From NCBI GenBank assembly GCA_030743005.1, contig JASLTG010000019.1, forward strand, positions 1 to 57,582: DNA of 57,582 bases. The letters run 5' to 3'. The DNA is from Acidimicrobiales bacterium (GTDB lineage: Bacteria; Actinomycetota; Acidimicrobiia; Acidimicrobiales; Poriferisodalaceae). A model generated the notes under the pieces. It saw only the letters and a program-made list of their open reading frames with translations. It was not told the origin of the DNA and ran no database searches. Every line of letters begins with the position of its first letter. Position 1 is the first letter of the stretch. This document shows, one piece after another, positions 25,875 to 33,814 of the stretch. A program made the translations under genes and the position numbers.

Positions 25875-26891
25875 TTAAGGCATAGGATTTATGGATCCGT
25901 CGGCCAATCCTGCCATGACCTCAGCGAGCGTGTCTTTCATCTCGCCAGTCACGGTGCCATCGAAATCATGGAACGGAGCAAGCCCTACTTCACCCCAGTA
26001 GTTGCCACCCTCCATGGTCCCGGCGTAGGCCTGAGCAATTAGTTCAGCCACTCCAATATCGATGAGCTTCATCGCGCTAGTCACTAGGCAAGGATGCGCC
26101 TCGGGCACTGTGAACCATTGATCTTGGTCCACACCTACGCAGAGGGCCCCGGCTTCGCCGGCTACCTCAATCAAGGCTCCGTTACCGGTTGCACCACCTG
26201 CGCCGAAGATAATGTCGGCACCCTGGTCCAGAGCCTGGCGAGCGGTTGTTGCTCCCCATTCTGGGTCACCGAAGGCAACATCCAAGCCGCCTGGGTGATA
26301 GGTAGAGATGGTTTCTACATTCGGGTTGGTATAGCGAGCACCGTTCTCCCAGCCCTCCTTAAAGAAGACGACTGGTGGAACTAGGTCGGTACCGAGAACC
26401 GCGCCGACAATATTTGTTTCAGTCAACATGCCAGCCAATGCTCCAGCCATAAAGCCAGCGTTGGCCTCAGGGAACATCAAACCTGCAAGGTTTGGAAGCG
26501 CGTCGTTCTGCCATTGGTCAACACCAATAAACATCACGTCGGGATTAGCTAGAGCAGCCTCAATAGTTGCTTCACCTAAACCGAAACCGACGGTCACAAT
26601 GATTTTTGCTCCATCATCCACAAAAAGTTGGATGTTGTTTGCGTAATCTTTGGATTCTTCAGTCTCAATGTAGGTAGCGGTGGCAGAAGCAGGGATATTC
26701 GCGGCGCCCGTTTTGGCACCTTCCCATGCTGACTGGTTGAAGCTTTTGTCATCAACCTTGCCGGTGTCGGTGACTAATCCAATCGAGTAACCACCAGAAA
26801 CTTTCCCGCCACTGTCACTGCTGCATGCTGCTGCAGTAACTAGTCCGAGGACCATCAGTAGGGCGAGGAGACGTCGCCACATCGGAGCCAT
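25875..26891 (-). CDS. BMP-family substrate-binding lipoprotein
   Basis: The 338-residue protein is the periplasmic/surface binding component of the importer. A lipoprotein signal peptide runs from MWRRLLALLMVLGLV to Cys23 in TAAACSS. The mature part starts with YSIGLVTDTGKVDDKSFNQ, the hallmark of BmpA/Med/PnrA proteins that bind nucleosides, and has FGAGGATGNGAL in the second lobe. The ATG at 26891 is chosen over 26906 and the longer frame, because AAGGA lies seven bases before it. Upstream, GTCTC/GAGAC arms (26914-26933) make a weak stem. The specific ligand is not determined. Confidence 0.9.
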   Translation of the reverse strand: MAPMWRRLLALLMVLGLVTAAACSSDSGGKVSGGYSIGLVTDTGKVDDKSFNQSAWEGAKTGAANIPASATATYIETEESKDYANNIQLFVDDGAKIIVTVGFGLGEATIEAALANPDVMFIGVDQWQNDALPNLAGLMFPEANAGFMAGALAGMLTETNIVGAVLGTDLVPPVVFFKEGWENGARYTNPNVETISTYHPGGLDVAFGDPEWGATTARQALDQGADIIFGAGGATGNGALIEVAGEAGALCVGVDQDQWFTVPEAHPCLVTSAMKLIDIGVAELIAQAYAGTMEGGNYWGEVGLAPFHDFDGTVTGEMKDTLAEVMAGLADGSINPMP

Positions 26892-26994
26892 ATTCACATC
26901 CTTCATTGTTGAGGTCTCATCCCCTCCCGAGACGATGACCGGTCCTGACCCTAGTGCTGTTTTGGGGTCTTCTGAGGACGAATCTGAACTTTCG

Positions 26995-27612
26995 CTAGAT
27001 GGATGCGTGTTGACGAATCCACGCATGCATCGCTATCCCTGATGCGACTCCTGCGTTGATCGACCGCGTTGAGCCGAACTGAGTAATCGAAAGCACCAAT
27101 TCAGCCATTTCACGTACAAGAGGAGAGAGGCCTGGGCCTTCTTGTCCGAACACCAACACGCAGTTACGAGGCAAAGGAGTTGTCTCGATTGGTTGAGCTC
27201 CGGGAAGGTTGTCGATGCCGACCACAATGAGTTCATTAGCAACCATCGCGGTAACAAACTCTTCGACGGTGGGGTGATGTTCTAGGTGCTGATAACGGTC
27301 AGTAACCATTGCACCTCGCCTGTTCCACTTTCTTTCTCCAACAATGTGGACAGTCTCAGCTAAAAACGCGTTCGCATTTCGGACAACCGTTCCAATGTTT
27401 AAATCATGCTGCCAATTTTCGATCGCGACATGGAACGGATGGCGACGCAAATCAAGGTCAGCGACGATCGCTTCTCGGCGCCAGTACCGGTATTTGTCTA
27501 ACACGTTGCGTCGATCACCATCGCGCAACAGTTCTGGGTCGTATTGATCTCCTTCGGGCCAAGGTTGTTGGTGCGGACCAACCCCAACTTCTTCGCCGAG
27601 ATGATCAGTCAT
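26995..27612 (-). CDS. SpoU/TrmH-family RNA 2'-O-methyltransferase
   Basis: This 205-residue protein carries the three SPOUT knot motifs: NIGTVVRNANAF (motif 1), VLVFGQEGPGLS (motif 2) and STRSINAGVASGIAMHAW (motif 3), with the catalytic Asn-Arg pair in motif 1. It would methylate a ribose 2'-OH in tRNA or rRNA using SAM. There is no long N-terminal substrate domain, so the target base is unclear. It lies 23 bases downstream of the epimerase gene on the same strand and just upstream of the nucleoside-transport operon. Confidence 0.88.
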   Translation of the reverse strand: MTDHLGEEVGVGPHQQPWPEGDQYDPELLRDGDRRNVLDKYRYWRREAIVADLDLRRHPFHVAIENWQHDLNIGTVVRNANAFLAETVHIVGERKWNRRGAMVTDRYQHLEHHPTVEEFVTAMVANELIVVGIDNLPGAQPIETTPLPRNCVLVFGQEGPGLSPLVREMAELVLSITQFGSTRSINAGVASGIAMHAWIRQHASI

Positions 27613-27635
27613 ACAGCCCGAACCCGGAATCAGTT

Positions 27636-28040
27636 CTATTCCTGGACCAGTTCAATCAATGTTCCAAAGCTGCCTTTGGGGTGCATAAAGGCCACGGTCG
27701 TACCTCGAGAGCCTGGGCGAGGACTTTGATCGATGGGGGTCGCGCCGGCAGCAACCATCGCTTCTAGAGCGGCCTGACAATCATCAACTCTGTAACCAAT
27801 GTGGTGGAGTCCTTCCCCTCTCTTCTCGAGATACTTTGCGATCGGAGAGTCTGAGCGAGTGGCTGTGGTTAGTTGGATGTAACTATCGGCGACCTTCACT
27901 AATGCTTCTTCGACGCCGTCACTTTCCACAATTTCCCGGTGATGGACCTCTGCACCGAAAGCTTCTTCGTAATAGGCGATAGCCGCCTCTAAATCATGGA
28001 CGGCAATCGCTACATGGTCGATTTCAGTAAGAATCATCAT
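27636..28040 (-). CDS. mce: Methylmalonyl-/ethylmalonyl-CoA epimerase
   Basis: The 134-residue VOC protein begins TEIDHVAIAVHDLEAAI and matches methylmalonyl-CoA epimerases. Expected metal ligands are His9, Gln56 (SYIQLTT), His80 (GLHHIGYRV) and Glu130 (TLIELV), with a catalytic Glu at 44 or 45. In the ethylmalonyl-CoA pathway the same enzyme epimerises both ethylmalonyl-CoA and methylmalonyl-CoA. Its ATG overlaps the ccr stop by one base (TGATG), so the two are translationally linked, which strongly supports this role. Confidence 0.9.
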   Translation of the reverse strand: MMILTEIDHVAIAVHDLEAAIAYYEEAFGAEVHHREIVESDGVEEALVKVADSYIQLTTATRSDSPIAKYLEKRGEGLHHIGYRVDDCQAALEAMVAAGATPIDQSPRPGSRGTTVAFMHPKGSFGTLIELVQE

Positions 28041-29404
28041 CAGCTCCCTGATGTCTGCTCAAGGGATTGAGCGTGTCGTTGGAACAACGTTATTTTGTCT
28101 TCTCCAATCAATTCACGCTTCTCAGGATCAGTGATCCCCATCCCCGCTTCTGGGGCTAGACACAAAACCCCCAACTTTCCTTCGTGTTGGTTGTGATGAA
28201 CCTGGAATGCAGCCTCTCCTGTTTCGGTCAACGCGAACGTCTTTGAAAGAATCGGTTGGATTCGCCCCTGATCGAGCAGTCGGTTCATTTCCCAAGCCTC
28301 CGAATAATTCGCGAAGTGACTCGACACGATCTGCTTGAGACGCATCCAGAGGTGACGGTTGTCATATTCGATCATGTAGCCGGTGGTCGCCGCACACGTA
28401 ACTATCTTGCCTCCACGTTTAGTAACAAATACCGAAGCACCCATCGTCGAACGGCCGGGATGCTCAAACACGATGTCGGGGTCGTCGCCGATAAAGCCAC
28501 GAACTTTCTTTCCTAAGCGACGCCACTCCCCTTCGTCTTGTGTGTGCTCGTCAGACCAGAATTGGTAATCCTCTTCGTTTCGGTCGATCACATGCTCAAC
28601 ACCTAGTTCGTGCAGCAATTCAACTTTGTCTGAAGAACTGACAACACCGACGGGAGTACCCCCGCCATTGAGCACAAGCTGGCATGCGTATCCACCAAGT
28701 CCACCTGATGCACCCCAGATCAACACGTTGTCACCTTGCTTCATTCTGGCTGCGTTATCTCCAACCAGCATCCGGTACGAAGTGGATGCACACAAAGCGT
28801 TGACAGCGGATTCTTCCCATGTGAGATGCGTCGGCTTCGGCATAAGTTGATTTGCTTTGACGATTGACAAGTCAGCTAATCCACCAAAATTGCTTTCAAA
28901 GCCCCATATCCGCTGATTCGAGGCAAGCATGGAATCTTCATGCGCCGCCGGGTCTTGGTCATCTACATAGTTGCAATGAACTGCAACGCGATCTCCTGGT
29001 TTCCAGTTGCGCACCGCTGAACCGACTCTTAGGACTACACCCGAAGCGTCGGACCCAATCACATGATGGTCAAGAGCGTGCCGGGCTCCCCAAGTGCTTT
29101 CACGGCCGAGGCGATCTAGAAACCCAAAAGTCGGAAGGGGCTCAAAAATTGAGGTCCACACGGTATTGAAGTTGATTGAACTGGCCATAACAGCTACATA
29201 CACCTCATCGGGTGCAAGCTCGGGGGTTGCTACTTCATCGATGTGTATAGATTCCCTTGGATCTTTTTCCGACGATTCTCGGCCTTCGAACATGTTCTGT
29301 TCGTCACGCGTTACGTAGGCGGCTCTATAACTGTCAGGAATTTCGAGGGCCGCCATTTCATCGCTAGACGCATCGGCTTGAATGGCCTCAAGGATGTGCT
29401 GCAT
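28040..29404 (-). CDS. ccr: Crotonyl-CoA carboxylase/reductase
   Basis: The 454-residue medium-chain dehydrogenase/reductase would reductively carboxylate crotonyl-CoA to ethylmalonyl-CoA with NADPH and CO2. The NADPH site is WGASGGLGGYA at 230-240. The residues lining the CO2 pocket of characterised enzymes are present: Asn80 (SSINFNTVW), Phe169-Glu170 (WGFESNFGG) and His363 (SSHFANY), which separates it from plain enoyl reductases. The ATG at 29404 fits the family N-terminus (ILEAIQ); a TTG at 29413 with AGGAG six bases upstream would add three residues and may be the real start. It is divergent from the thiolase gene and coupled to the epimerase. Confidence 0.94.
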   Translation of the reverse strand: MQHILEAIQADASSDEMAALEIPDSYRAAYVTRDEQNMFEGRESSEKDPRESIHIDEVATPELAPDEVYVAVMASSINFNTVWTSIFEPLPTFGFLDRLGRESTWGARHALDHHVIGSDASGVVLRVGSAVRNWKPGDRVAVHCNYVDDQDPAAHEDSMLASNQRIWGFESNFGGLADLSIVKANQLMPKPTHLTWEESAVNALCASTSYRMLVGDNAARMKQGDNVLIWGASGGLGGYACQLVLNGGGTPVGVVSSSDKVELLHELGVEHVIDRNEEDYQFWSDEHTQDEGEWRRLGKKVRGFIGDDPDIVFEHPGRSTMGASVFVTKRGGKIVTCAATTGYMIEYDNRHLWMRLKQIVSSHFANYSEAWEMNRLLDQGRIQPILSKTFALTETGEAAFQVHHNQHEGKLGVLCLAPEAGMGITDPEKRELIGEDKITLFQRHAQSLEQTSGS

Positions 29405-29406
29405 GG

Positions 29407-29418
29407 GTGACAAGTCAC
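29407..29418. promoter_or_regulatory. Short dyad between the ccr ribosome site and start
   Basis: GTGAC-AA-GTCAC (29407-29418) lies immediately before the ccr ATG and overlaps the alternative TTG start. It could be an operator half-site pair or a small hairpin affecting start choice. Twelve bases are few, so chance is possible. Confidence 0.3.
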
Positions 29419-29541
29419 TCTCCTGTATTGAAGGGGATGGCTCGCCGGCGGCCGAGACGTTTGATTGACTCAAGCACCGACAGTGCACGAAATCTACACT
29501 TAGAAAACCAGAAGTCGAAAACTCTAGAGAAGAGGTAACCC

Positions 29542-30723
29542 ATGCCCGGCTCAGTAATCGTTTCAGGAGCTCGCACACCTATTGGTCGTTTCAATGGGGG
29601 ATTGGCTAATTTCACGGGCGCCGAATTGGGATCTCATGCGATTTCCGCTGCTCTAGAGCGTTCAGGGATAACAGGCGATCAAGTCGATCACGTGGTGATG
29701 GGCCAGGTTCTTCAGGCCGGCCAAGGTCAGATAACTGCCAGGCAGGCTGCGGTGGGCGCGGGTATACCGATGGATGTTCCAGCTATAACGATCAACAAGG
29801 TTTGCCTATCTGGGCTGAATGCGGTTTACCTAGCAGATCAAATGATTTCTTCGGGCGATGCAGAGGTGGTTGTGGCCGGAGGAATGGAATCGATGACCAA
29901 TGCTCCTTATCTGCTCGCTGACGGTCGGAACGGTTTACAAATGGGTCACGGCGAGCTACGTGACGCGATGATCCATGACGGCTTGTGGTGTGCTTTCGAT
30001 GATGGCCATATGGGAGACGGAACCGAAAGAGACGCTGCCGCTGCCGCGGTAAGTCGGACCGCTATGGACGAGTTCTCTGCTCAATCACACGAACGAGCTG
30101 CTGCTGCTCAGAAGGATGGTCGCTTTGAGGCAGAAATCTCTCCGGTTTCAGTCCCCCAGAGAAGTGGTGAGGCATTGATCGTGGACACCGATGAGGGTGT
30201 GCGTCCCGGAACGACAGCAGAAAGTCTCGCCAAGTTACGGGCCGCGTTCGCTGCTGACGGTGCCGTAACTGCAGGTAATGCTTCCCAAATATCCGATGGT
30301 GGGTGCGCCCTTGTGATGATGTCGCCAGGGAAAGCCGAAGAGCTCGGTCTCGAGATTTCGGCGCGAGTTGTTAGCTACGGGATGGTCTCAGGGCCAGGCA
30401 CCTCACTTCTCACCCAACCATCGAGAGCAATACGCCAAGCACTCTCTAAGACCGACCTAGATATCTCCGATATCTCTCTTTTCGAGCTGAACGAGGCATT
30501 CGCCGCGGTAGGCCTAGCTGCTACTGAGGATCTCGGGGTAACTGACGACATAGTCAACGTCAACGGTGGTGCCGTAGCTCTTGGTCATCCAATCGGTATG
30601 TCAGGAAGTCGCCTTGCGCTCACGTTGATGTCAGAGTTACACAGACGCGGTGGAGGATACGGCGCTGCTGCTCTTTGTGGTGGTGGCGGCCAAGGCGACG
30701 CCTTGTTGATCGAGGTCGCATAA
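29542..30723 (+). CDS. Acetyl-CoA C-acetyltransferase (thiolase)
   Basis: The 393-residue biosynthetic-type thiolase has the nucleophile Cys88 (INKVCLSGLN), His349 (ALGHPIGMSG) and the second active-site Cys379 (AALCGGGGQG), plus FELNEAFAAV. It would condense two acetyl-CoA to acetoacetyl-CoA, the entry to crotonyl-CoA and hence to Ccr, encoded divergently 137 bases away. GAGGT five bases before the ATG supports the start. Placement with ccr and the epimerase favours the ethylmalonyl-CoA pathway over beta-oxidation, though the reaction is reversible. A long hairpin follows the gene at 30797-30880. Confidence 0.93.
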   Translation: MPGSVIVSGARTPIGRFNGGLANFTGAELGSHAISAALERSGITGDQVDHVVMGQVLQAGQGQITARQAAVGAGIPMDVPAITINKVCLSGLNAVYLADQMISSGDAEVVVAGGMESMTNAPYLLADGRNGLQMGHGELRDAMIHDGLWCAFDDGHMGDGTERDAAAAAVSRTAMDEFSAQSHERAAAAQKDGRFEAEISPVSVPQRSGEALIVDTDEGVRPGTTAESLAKLRAAFAADGAVTAGNASQISDGGCALVMMSPGKAEELGLEISARVVSYGMVSGPGTSLLTQPSRAIRQALSKTDLDISDISLFELNEAFAAVGLAATEDLGVTDDIVNVNGGAVALGHPIGMSGSRLALTLMSELHRRGGGYGAAALCGGGGQGDALLIEVA

Positions 30724-30796
30724 ACCTGCCGCTTCAAAAGCGTCTTGTAATACTTCCGAAATGTTTGTAACGTAAATGCAAAGAGTCCCGCTCTTA

Positions 30797-30880
30797 CGGA
30801 TGTCGGAGTTGGAAGCTATGGGGTTCGACAATGACGTGCCCGCAACACGTTAATCGGATAGCTCCCTACTCCGGCATCCG
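30797..30880. other. 84-nt long-stem hairpin between convergent thiolase and recR
   Basis: A 13-bp outer stem (30797-30809 with 30868-30880, one T-G pair) continues, after single mismatches, into 2 bp and then 6 bp (AGCTAT with ATAGCT). An internal loop leads to an apical 5-bp hairpin (ACGTG-CACGT) with a 7-nt loop. No U-tract or ORF accounts for it. It may be a bidirectional transcription barrier, an mRNA 3'-end stabiliser or a small structured RNA. Confidence 0.55.
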
Positions 30881-30902
30881 CCCTCCCACCATCGAAGCGA
30901 AT

Positions 30903-31499
30903 TTAGGTTTGTAGTTCCCGCCGACCTTCTAACGCGCGACCCAACGTCAACTCGTCGGCATATTCCAAATCACCACCAACGGGCAAACCGCTAGCAATTC
31001 TCGTCACCTTGATACCCAGCGGTTGCAACTGGCGAGCCAGGTACATGGCTGTTGCTTCTCCCTCAATGTTGGGATTGGTACACAAAATCAGTTCAGTCAC
31101 ACCTTCATCGCTGATCCGAGACATCAATTCACGAATGCGGAGTTGCTCAGGACCAATTCCTTCCATCGGGTTCAAGGCGCCCTGCAATACGTGATACCGG
31201 CCGCGAAACCCAGCGCGTTCAAGAGCCACAACATCCTTGGGTTCTTCCACTACGCAAAGAGAACCGGTTTCGCGTTGAGGGTCTTCACACGTCGAGCAAA
31301 GCTCACCTTCCGAAATATTCCAGCATTTTTCGCAGAATCCGATTCTTTCCTTAACTTCGATGATTGCTGTCGCCAACTGCTGAGCGTCACCCTTAGGCAA
31401 CTTAAGTAAATAGAAAGCAATCCTCTGAGCCGATTTGGGGCCGATCCCCGGTAGTCGACCGAATTCATCGATTAGATCTTGCACTGGGCCGTCATACAT
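30903..31499 (-). CDS. recR: Recombination protein RecR
   Basis: The 198-residue protein acts with RecO/RecF in loading RecA at gaps. It has the N-terminal helix-hairpin-helix ([17 protein letters not shown]), the four-Cys zinc finger ([16 protein letters not shown]) and the TOPRIM domain ([16 protein letters not shown] and, later, [18 protein letters not shown]). Length is normal. It is the last gene of the dnaX-ybaB-recR block, six bases after ybaB, and converges with the thiolase gene. Confidence 0.96.
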   Translation of the reverse strand: MYDGPVQDLIDEFGRLPGIGPKSAQRIAFYLLKLPKGDAQQLATAIIEVKERIGFCEKCWNISEGELCSTCEDPQRETGSLCVVEEPKDVVALERAGFRGRYHVLQGALNPMEGIGPEQLRIRELMSRISDEGVTELILCTNPNIEGEATAMYLARQLQPLGIKVTRIASGLPVGGDLEYADELTLGRALEGRRELQT

Positions 31500-31505
31500 G
31501 CCTCT

Positions 31506-31826
31506 CTAACCTCCGTCATCTGGCAGGGAAATGGAACCGACTCGCGCCATCGCAGCTGCCTGTGCATTACCGCAACGTCGCAAGCCATCGCGAAAGGCAG
31601 CTGCTACTAAGTCCTCAAGCATGGTTATCTCATCGCTGTCCGCGGCATCAGGATCAATGTGTACCTCAAGTACAGTTCCGTCTGCTTGCATTGACACCGT
31701 TACTGCGCCACCACCAGCGGATCCTTCCACCACGGTCGCCGATATTTCTTTTCTCTGTTCCACTAGTTGTTGTTGTAGGCCCTGTGCTTGCGCGAGAAGC
31801 GGGTCTTGGGGTGAAGTCTCACTCAT
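31506..31826 (-). CDS. ybaB: YbaB/EbfC-family nucleoid-associated protein
   Basis: The 106-residue protein has the YbaB pattern: an N-terminal helix (LLAQAQGLQQQLVEQRKEI), a glycine-rich turn (GSAGGGAVTVSMQADG) and a beta sheet ending in a helix with DLVAAAFRDGL. It binds DNA and is nearly always encoded between dnaX and recR, as here (seven bases after dnaX, six before recR). The tail is more polar than in E. coli, which is common in Actinobacteria. Confidence 0.92.
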   Translation of the reverse strand: MSETSPQDPLLAQAQGLQQQLVEQRKEISATVVEGSAGGGAVTVSMQADGTVLEVHIDPDAADSDEITMLEDLVAAAFRDGLRRCGNAQAAAMARVGSISLPDDGG

Positions 31827-31833
31827 CGGCTAA

Positions 31834-33531
31834 TCACCGTCGCCCATTACCTTCATCGTCTGACGCTACGGCACCAGGGAAAGCGTCCAAGAGTCGGTCA
31901 ACACTTGAAGGACCAGCGTCAGCGCTCGCCTCGAATTCAGCGGGATCGACAATTTCTTCCTCAACTACGACGTCGGGTTTGTCATCTACTTGAGGCTTAC
32001 CCTCCTCCGCGGCGGTGAGTTTGACTTGGACCTGGGTCTCGAGCGTCTTTCGGAGTACTGCTTCAATATCGTCTTTCATCTGTTCACAGCGTTCTCGGTG
32101 AGTTTCGTTGGGCAACTCGAACTGCACCTGTCCTGCCGAGACACCGACGATCTTTGCTGCTTGGAATCGTGCCCGAGCTCGAGCGCTTAAAGCGGGGAGC
32201 GCGTGTTGCTCCCAAATCTCAGCCACTTGTGTCATCGACAAATCCTTGACGGGTTTATCTGATGTTTGAGTTACGGGCGACACCGGGTCGGGAGAGTCGG
32301 CCACATTGGTGTCGTTACTCGGTGGAGGCGGAGGGACCGGGGTGTTACCCGAATCGCCGGGCGGCACTTCTGATTCTTCTGGGCTTTGCACCGACGCCAA
32401 TGCCGCTCTTGCTTGAGCTGCTGGTCCACTGCTTGTGTCTTGTGTTGGACTCACGGAGCGTTCAGGTTTTTGAGGTGCTTGCGGCTCCGCTGCCCCAGCA
32501 AACAGTCGGACCATCGCTAAGTCCAATACAAGCCGCGGGTCCGGTGCCTGTCGCATGTCGACCAGTGCCTGACCCAGTAGTTCTAATGCGCGGACATTGA
32601 CTGCTCGGGTTATCCGACCAGCTTTTTCGGCAAGTTCCGGTAACTCTTCAGGTGTCGAGTCTCCCGAGTTAATCCCTGCCCCGGCAAGAAAAATATCTCT
32701 CAGCTTTCGCGTTGATCGATACGCCAAATCTTTAGGGTCAACACCAGCAGCAACGGTTTCGGCAATAGCGGCCATTGACTCCGTAAGATCCTGCCCGACA
32801 ATCGCATCGACAAGCGCATCCGCTGAACCTCGATGTTCAGGGACACCACCCGCTGTAACGACTTGATCTAACGCCGAAAGGGTGTCTCGAACCGAACCGG
32901 CGCCCCGTTCAACGACGTAATCAACGATGGTCGCATCAATCACCAACTCGGCGCGTTTTGCGATTTCTTCTACATGAAAGCTGAGAACCTCCATAGAGAC
33001 GAGGGCTAGCTCGACGTGTTGGGTTCTGCTACGGATCGTCGGTAACACTTTCTGCGGGTCAGTTGTCGCTAGAACAAAAATCACGTGCTCGGGAGGCTCT
33101 TCCAAGGTTTTTAAGAGTGCGTTCGACGCGGCCGTAGTGAGCATATGAACTTCGTCAAGCAAATAGACCTTCCGTTTCCCTGGACTTCCTAGGGCAGCGT
33201 TGGCCGTGATTTCGCGAATGTTGGCAACGCTGTTATTGGACGCTGCATCTAATTCGACCAGATCCATTGAAGTCCCTGACTCAAAGTTTGCGCAGCTCTC
33301 ACAACTTCCACACGGCTCTCCGTCTCCTGGTGGTTCCAGACAGTTCAAAGCTTTCGCCAAAATACGAGCTGTTGATGTCTTACCTGTCCCGCGCGGACCA
33401 CTGAGCAAATAAGCATGTCCAACGCGTTCTTCCATCACCGCATTACGAAGAGCTGCCACCAAATGATCCTGGCCGATTACTTCGGAAAAAGTTTGTGGCC
33501 GAAAACGTCGGTACAAAGACTGATACACCAT
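31834..33531 (-). CDS. dnaX: DNA polymerase III subunit gamma/tau
   Basis: The 565-residue clamp-loader ATPase has Walker A GPRGTGKT at 45-52, a zinc module with Cys64, Cys74, Cys77 and Cys80, Walker B VYLLDEVHML and the sensor TIRSRTQH, where Thr stands in place of the usual Cys. Residues from about 365 to 430 are a Pro/Ser/Asp-rich linker, followed by a tau-like C-terminal domain. No A-rich slippery heptamer was seen, so a programmed frameshift to make gamma is not evident. The ATG at 33531 has no Shine-Dalgarno, and overlapping inverted repeats lie just upstream (33543-33588). Confidence 0.95.
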   Translation of the reverse strand: MVYQSLYRRFRPQTFSEVIGQDHLVAALRNAVMEERVGHAYLLSGPRGTGKTSTARILAKALNCLEPPGDGEPCGSCESCANFESGTSMDLVELDAASNNSVANIREITANAALGSPGKRKVYLLDEVHMLTTAASNALLKTLEEPPEHVIFVLATTDPQKVLPTIRSRTQHVELALVSMEVLSFHVEEIAKRAELVIDATIVDYVVERGAGSVRDTLSALDQVVTAGGVPEHRGSADALVDAIVGQDLTESMAAIAETVAAGVDPKDLAYRSTRKLRDIFLAGAGINSGDSTPEELPELAEKAGRITRAVNVRALELLGQALVDMRQAPDPRLVLDLAMVRLFAGAAEPQAPQKPERSVSPTQDTSSGPAAQARAALASVQSPEESEVPPGDSGNTPVPPPPPSNDTNVADSPDPVSPVTQTSDKPVKDLSMTQVAEIWEQHALPALSARARARFQAAKIVGVSAGQVQFELPNETHRERCEQMKDDIEAVLRKTLETQVQVKLTAAEEGKPQVDDKPDVVVEEEIVDPAEFEASADAGPSSVDRLLDAFPGAVASDDEGNGRR

Positions 33532-33542
33532 TAATCGCTGAT

Positions 33543-33588
33543 GCTACTTGCGTGCCGCTGCGCTTAGGGGCAAGTAGCCTAAGAGCGC
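33543..33588. promoter_or_regulatory. Two overlapping inverted repeats between dnaX and SRP RNA
   Basis: The first is a perfect 9-bp pair, GCTACTTGC (33543-33551) and GCAAGTAGC (33570-33578). The second is GCGCTTAGG (33560-33568) with CCTAAGAGCGC (33578-33588), a 9-bp pair with a 2-nt bulge. They interleave, so as RNA they could not form together. They lie between the divergent dnaX start and the SRP RNA and probably include the promoters of both. Confidence 0.45.
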
Positions 33589-33597
33589 ATCATCGTT

Positions 33598-33711
33598 CCA
33601 CGTGGCGGCCGGGTCCTGTGCAACAGTGGCCCGTGAATCGAGTCAGGGCCGGAAGGCAGCAGCTCTCAGCGGATTCCGCTGTGTGCCGCAGATCACCTGG
33701 TCGCCTCGTGG
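33598..33711 (+). ncRNA. ffs: Signal recognition particle RNA, small bacterial type (4.5S)
   Basis: The conserved domain IV is plain: GTGAATCGAGTCAGGGCCGG and GAAGGCAGCAGC on the 5' side of the apical loop and the TGTGCCGCAGAT-type return strand. The ends pair as CCACG with CGTGG and GGCGGCCGGGT with ACCTGGTCGCC, giving the long single hairpin of about 114 nt that binds Ffh. It sits 12 bases before tRNA-Ser(GGA), so a joint precursor is likely. The ends are set by pairing and may be off by a few bases. Confidence 0.92.
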
Positions 33712-33723
33712 GACGATGATCGA

Positions 33724-33814
33724 GGAGAGTTGCCAGAGCGGACGAATGGGCTCGCTTGGAAAGCGTGTGAGGTCTAACCGGCCTCCGTGGGTTCGAATCC
33801 CACACTCTCCGCCA
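33724..33814 (+). tRNA. tRNA-Ser (anticodon GGA)
   Basis: Acceptor arms GGAGAGT and ACTCTCC pair perfectly; the anticodon GGA is at 33758-33760 in the loop TTGGAAA. A long class II variable arm (GAGG...CCTC) and the T-arm GTGGGTTCGAATCCCAC identify serine. The CCA end is encoded (33812-33814), and its final A is the first base of the tadA start codon. Confidence 0.97.

Noticed and set aside
30637..30831. 64-residue minus-strand open frame at the end of the thiolase gene
   Set aside because: It overlaps the thiolase active-site coding region in antisense and enters the long hairpin; no start signal.
31834..33531. Programmed frameshift in dnaX to make the gamma subunit
   Set aside because: No A-rich slippery heptamer with a following stem was found in the coding strand.
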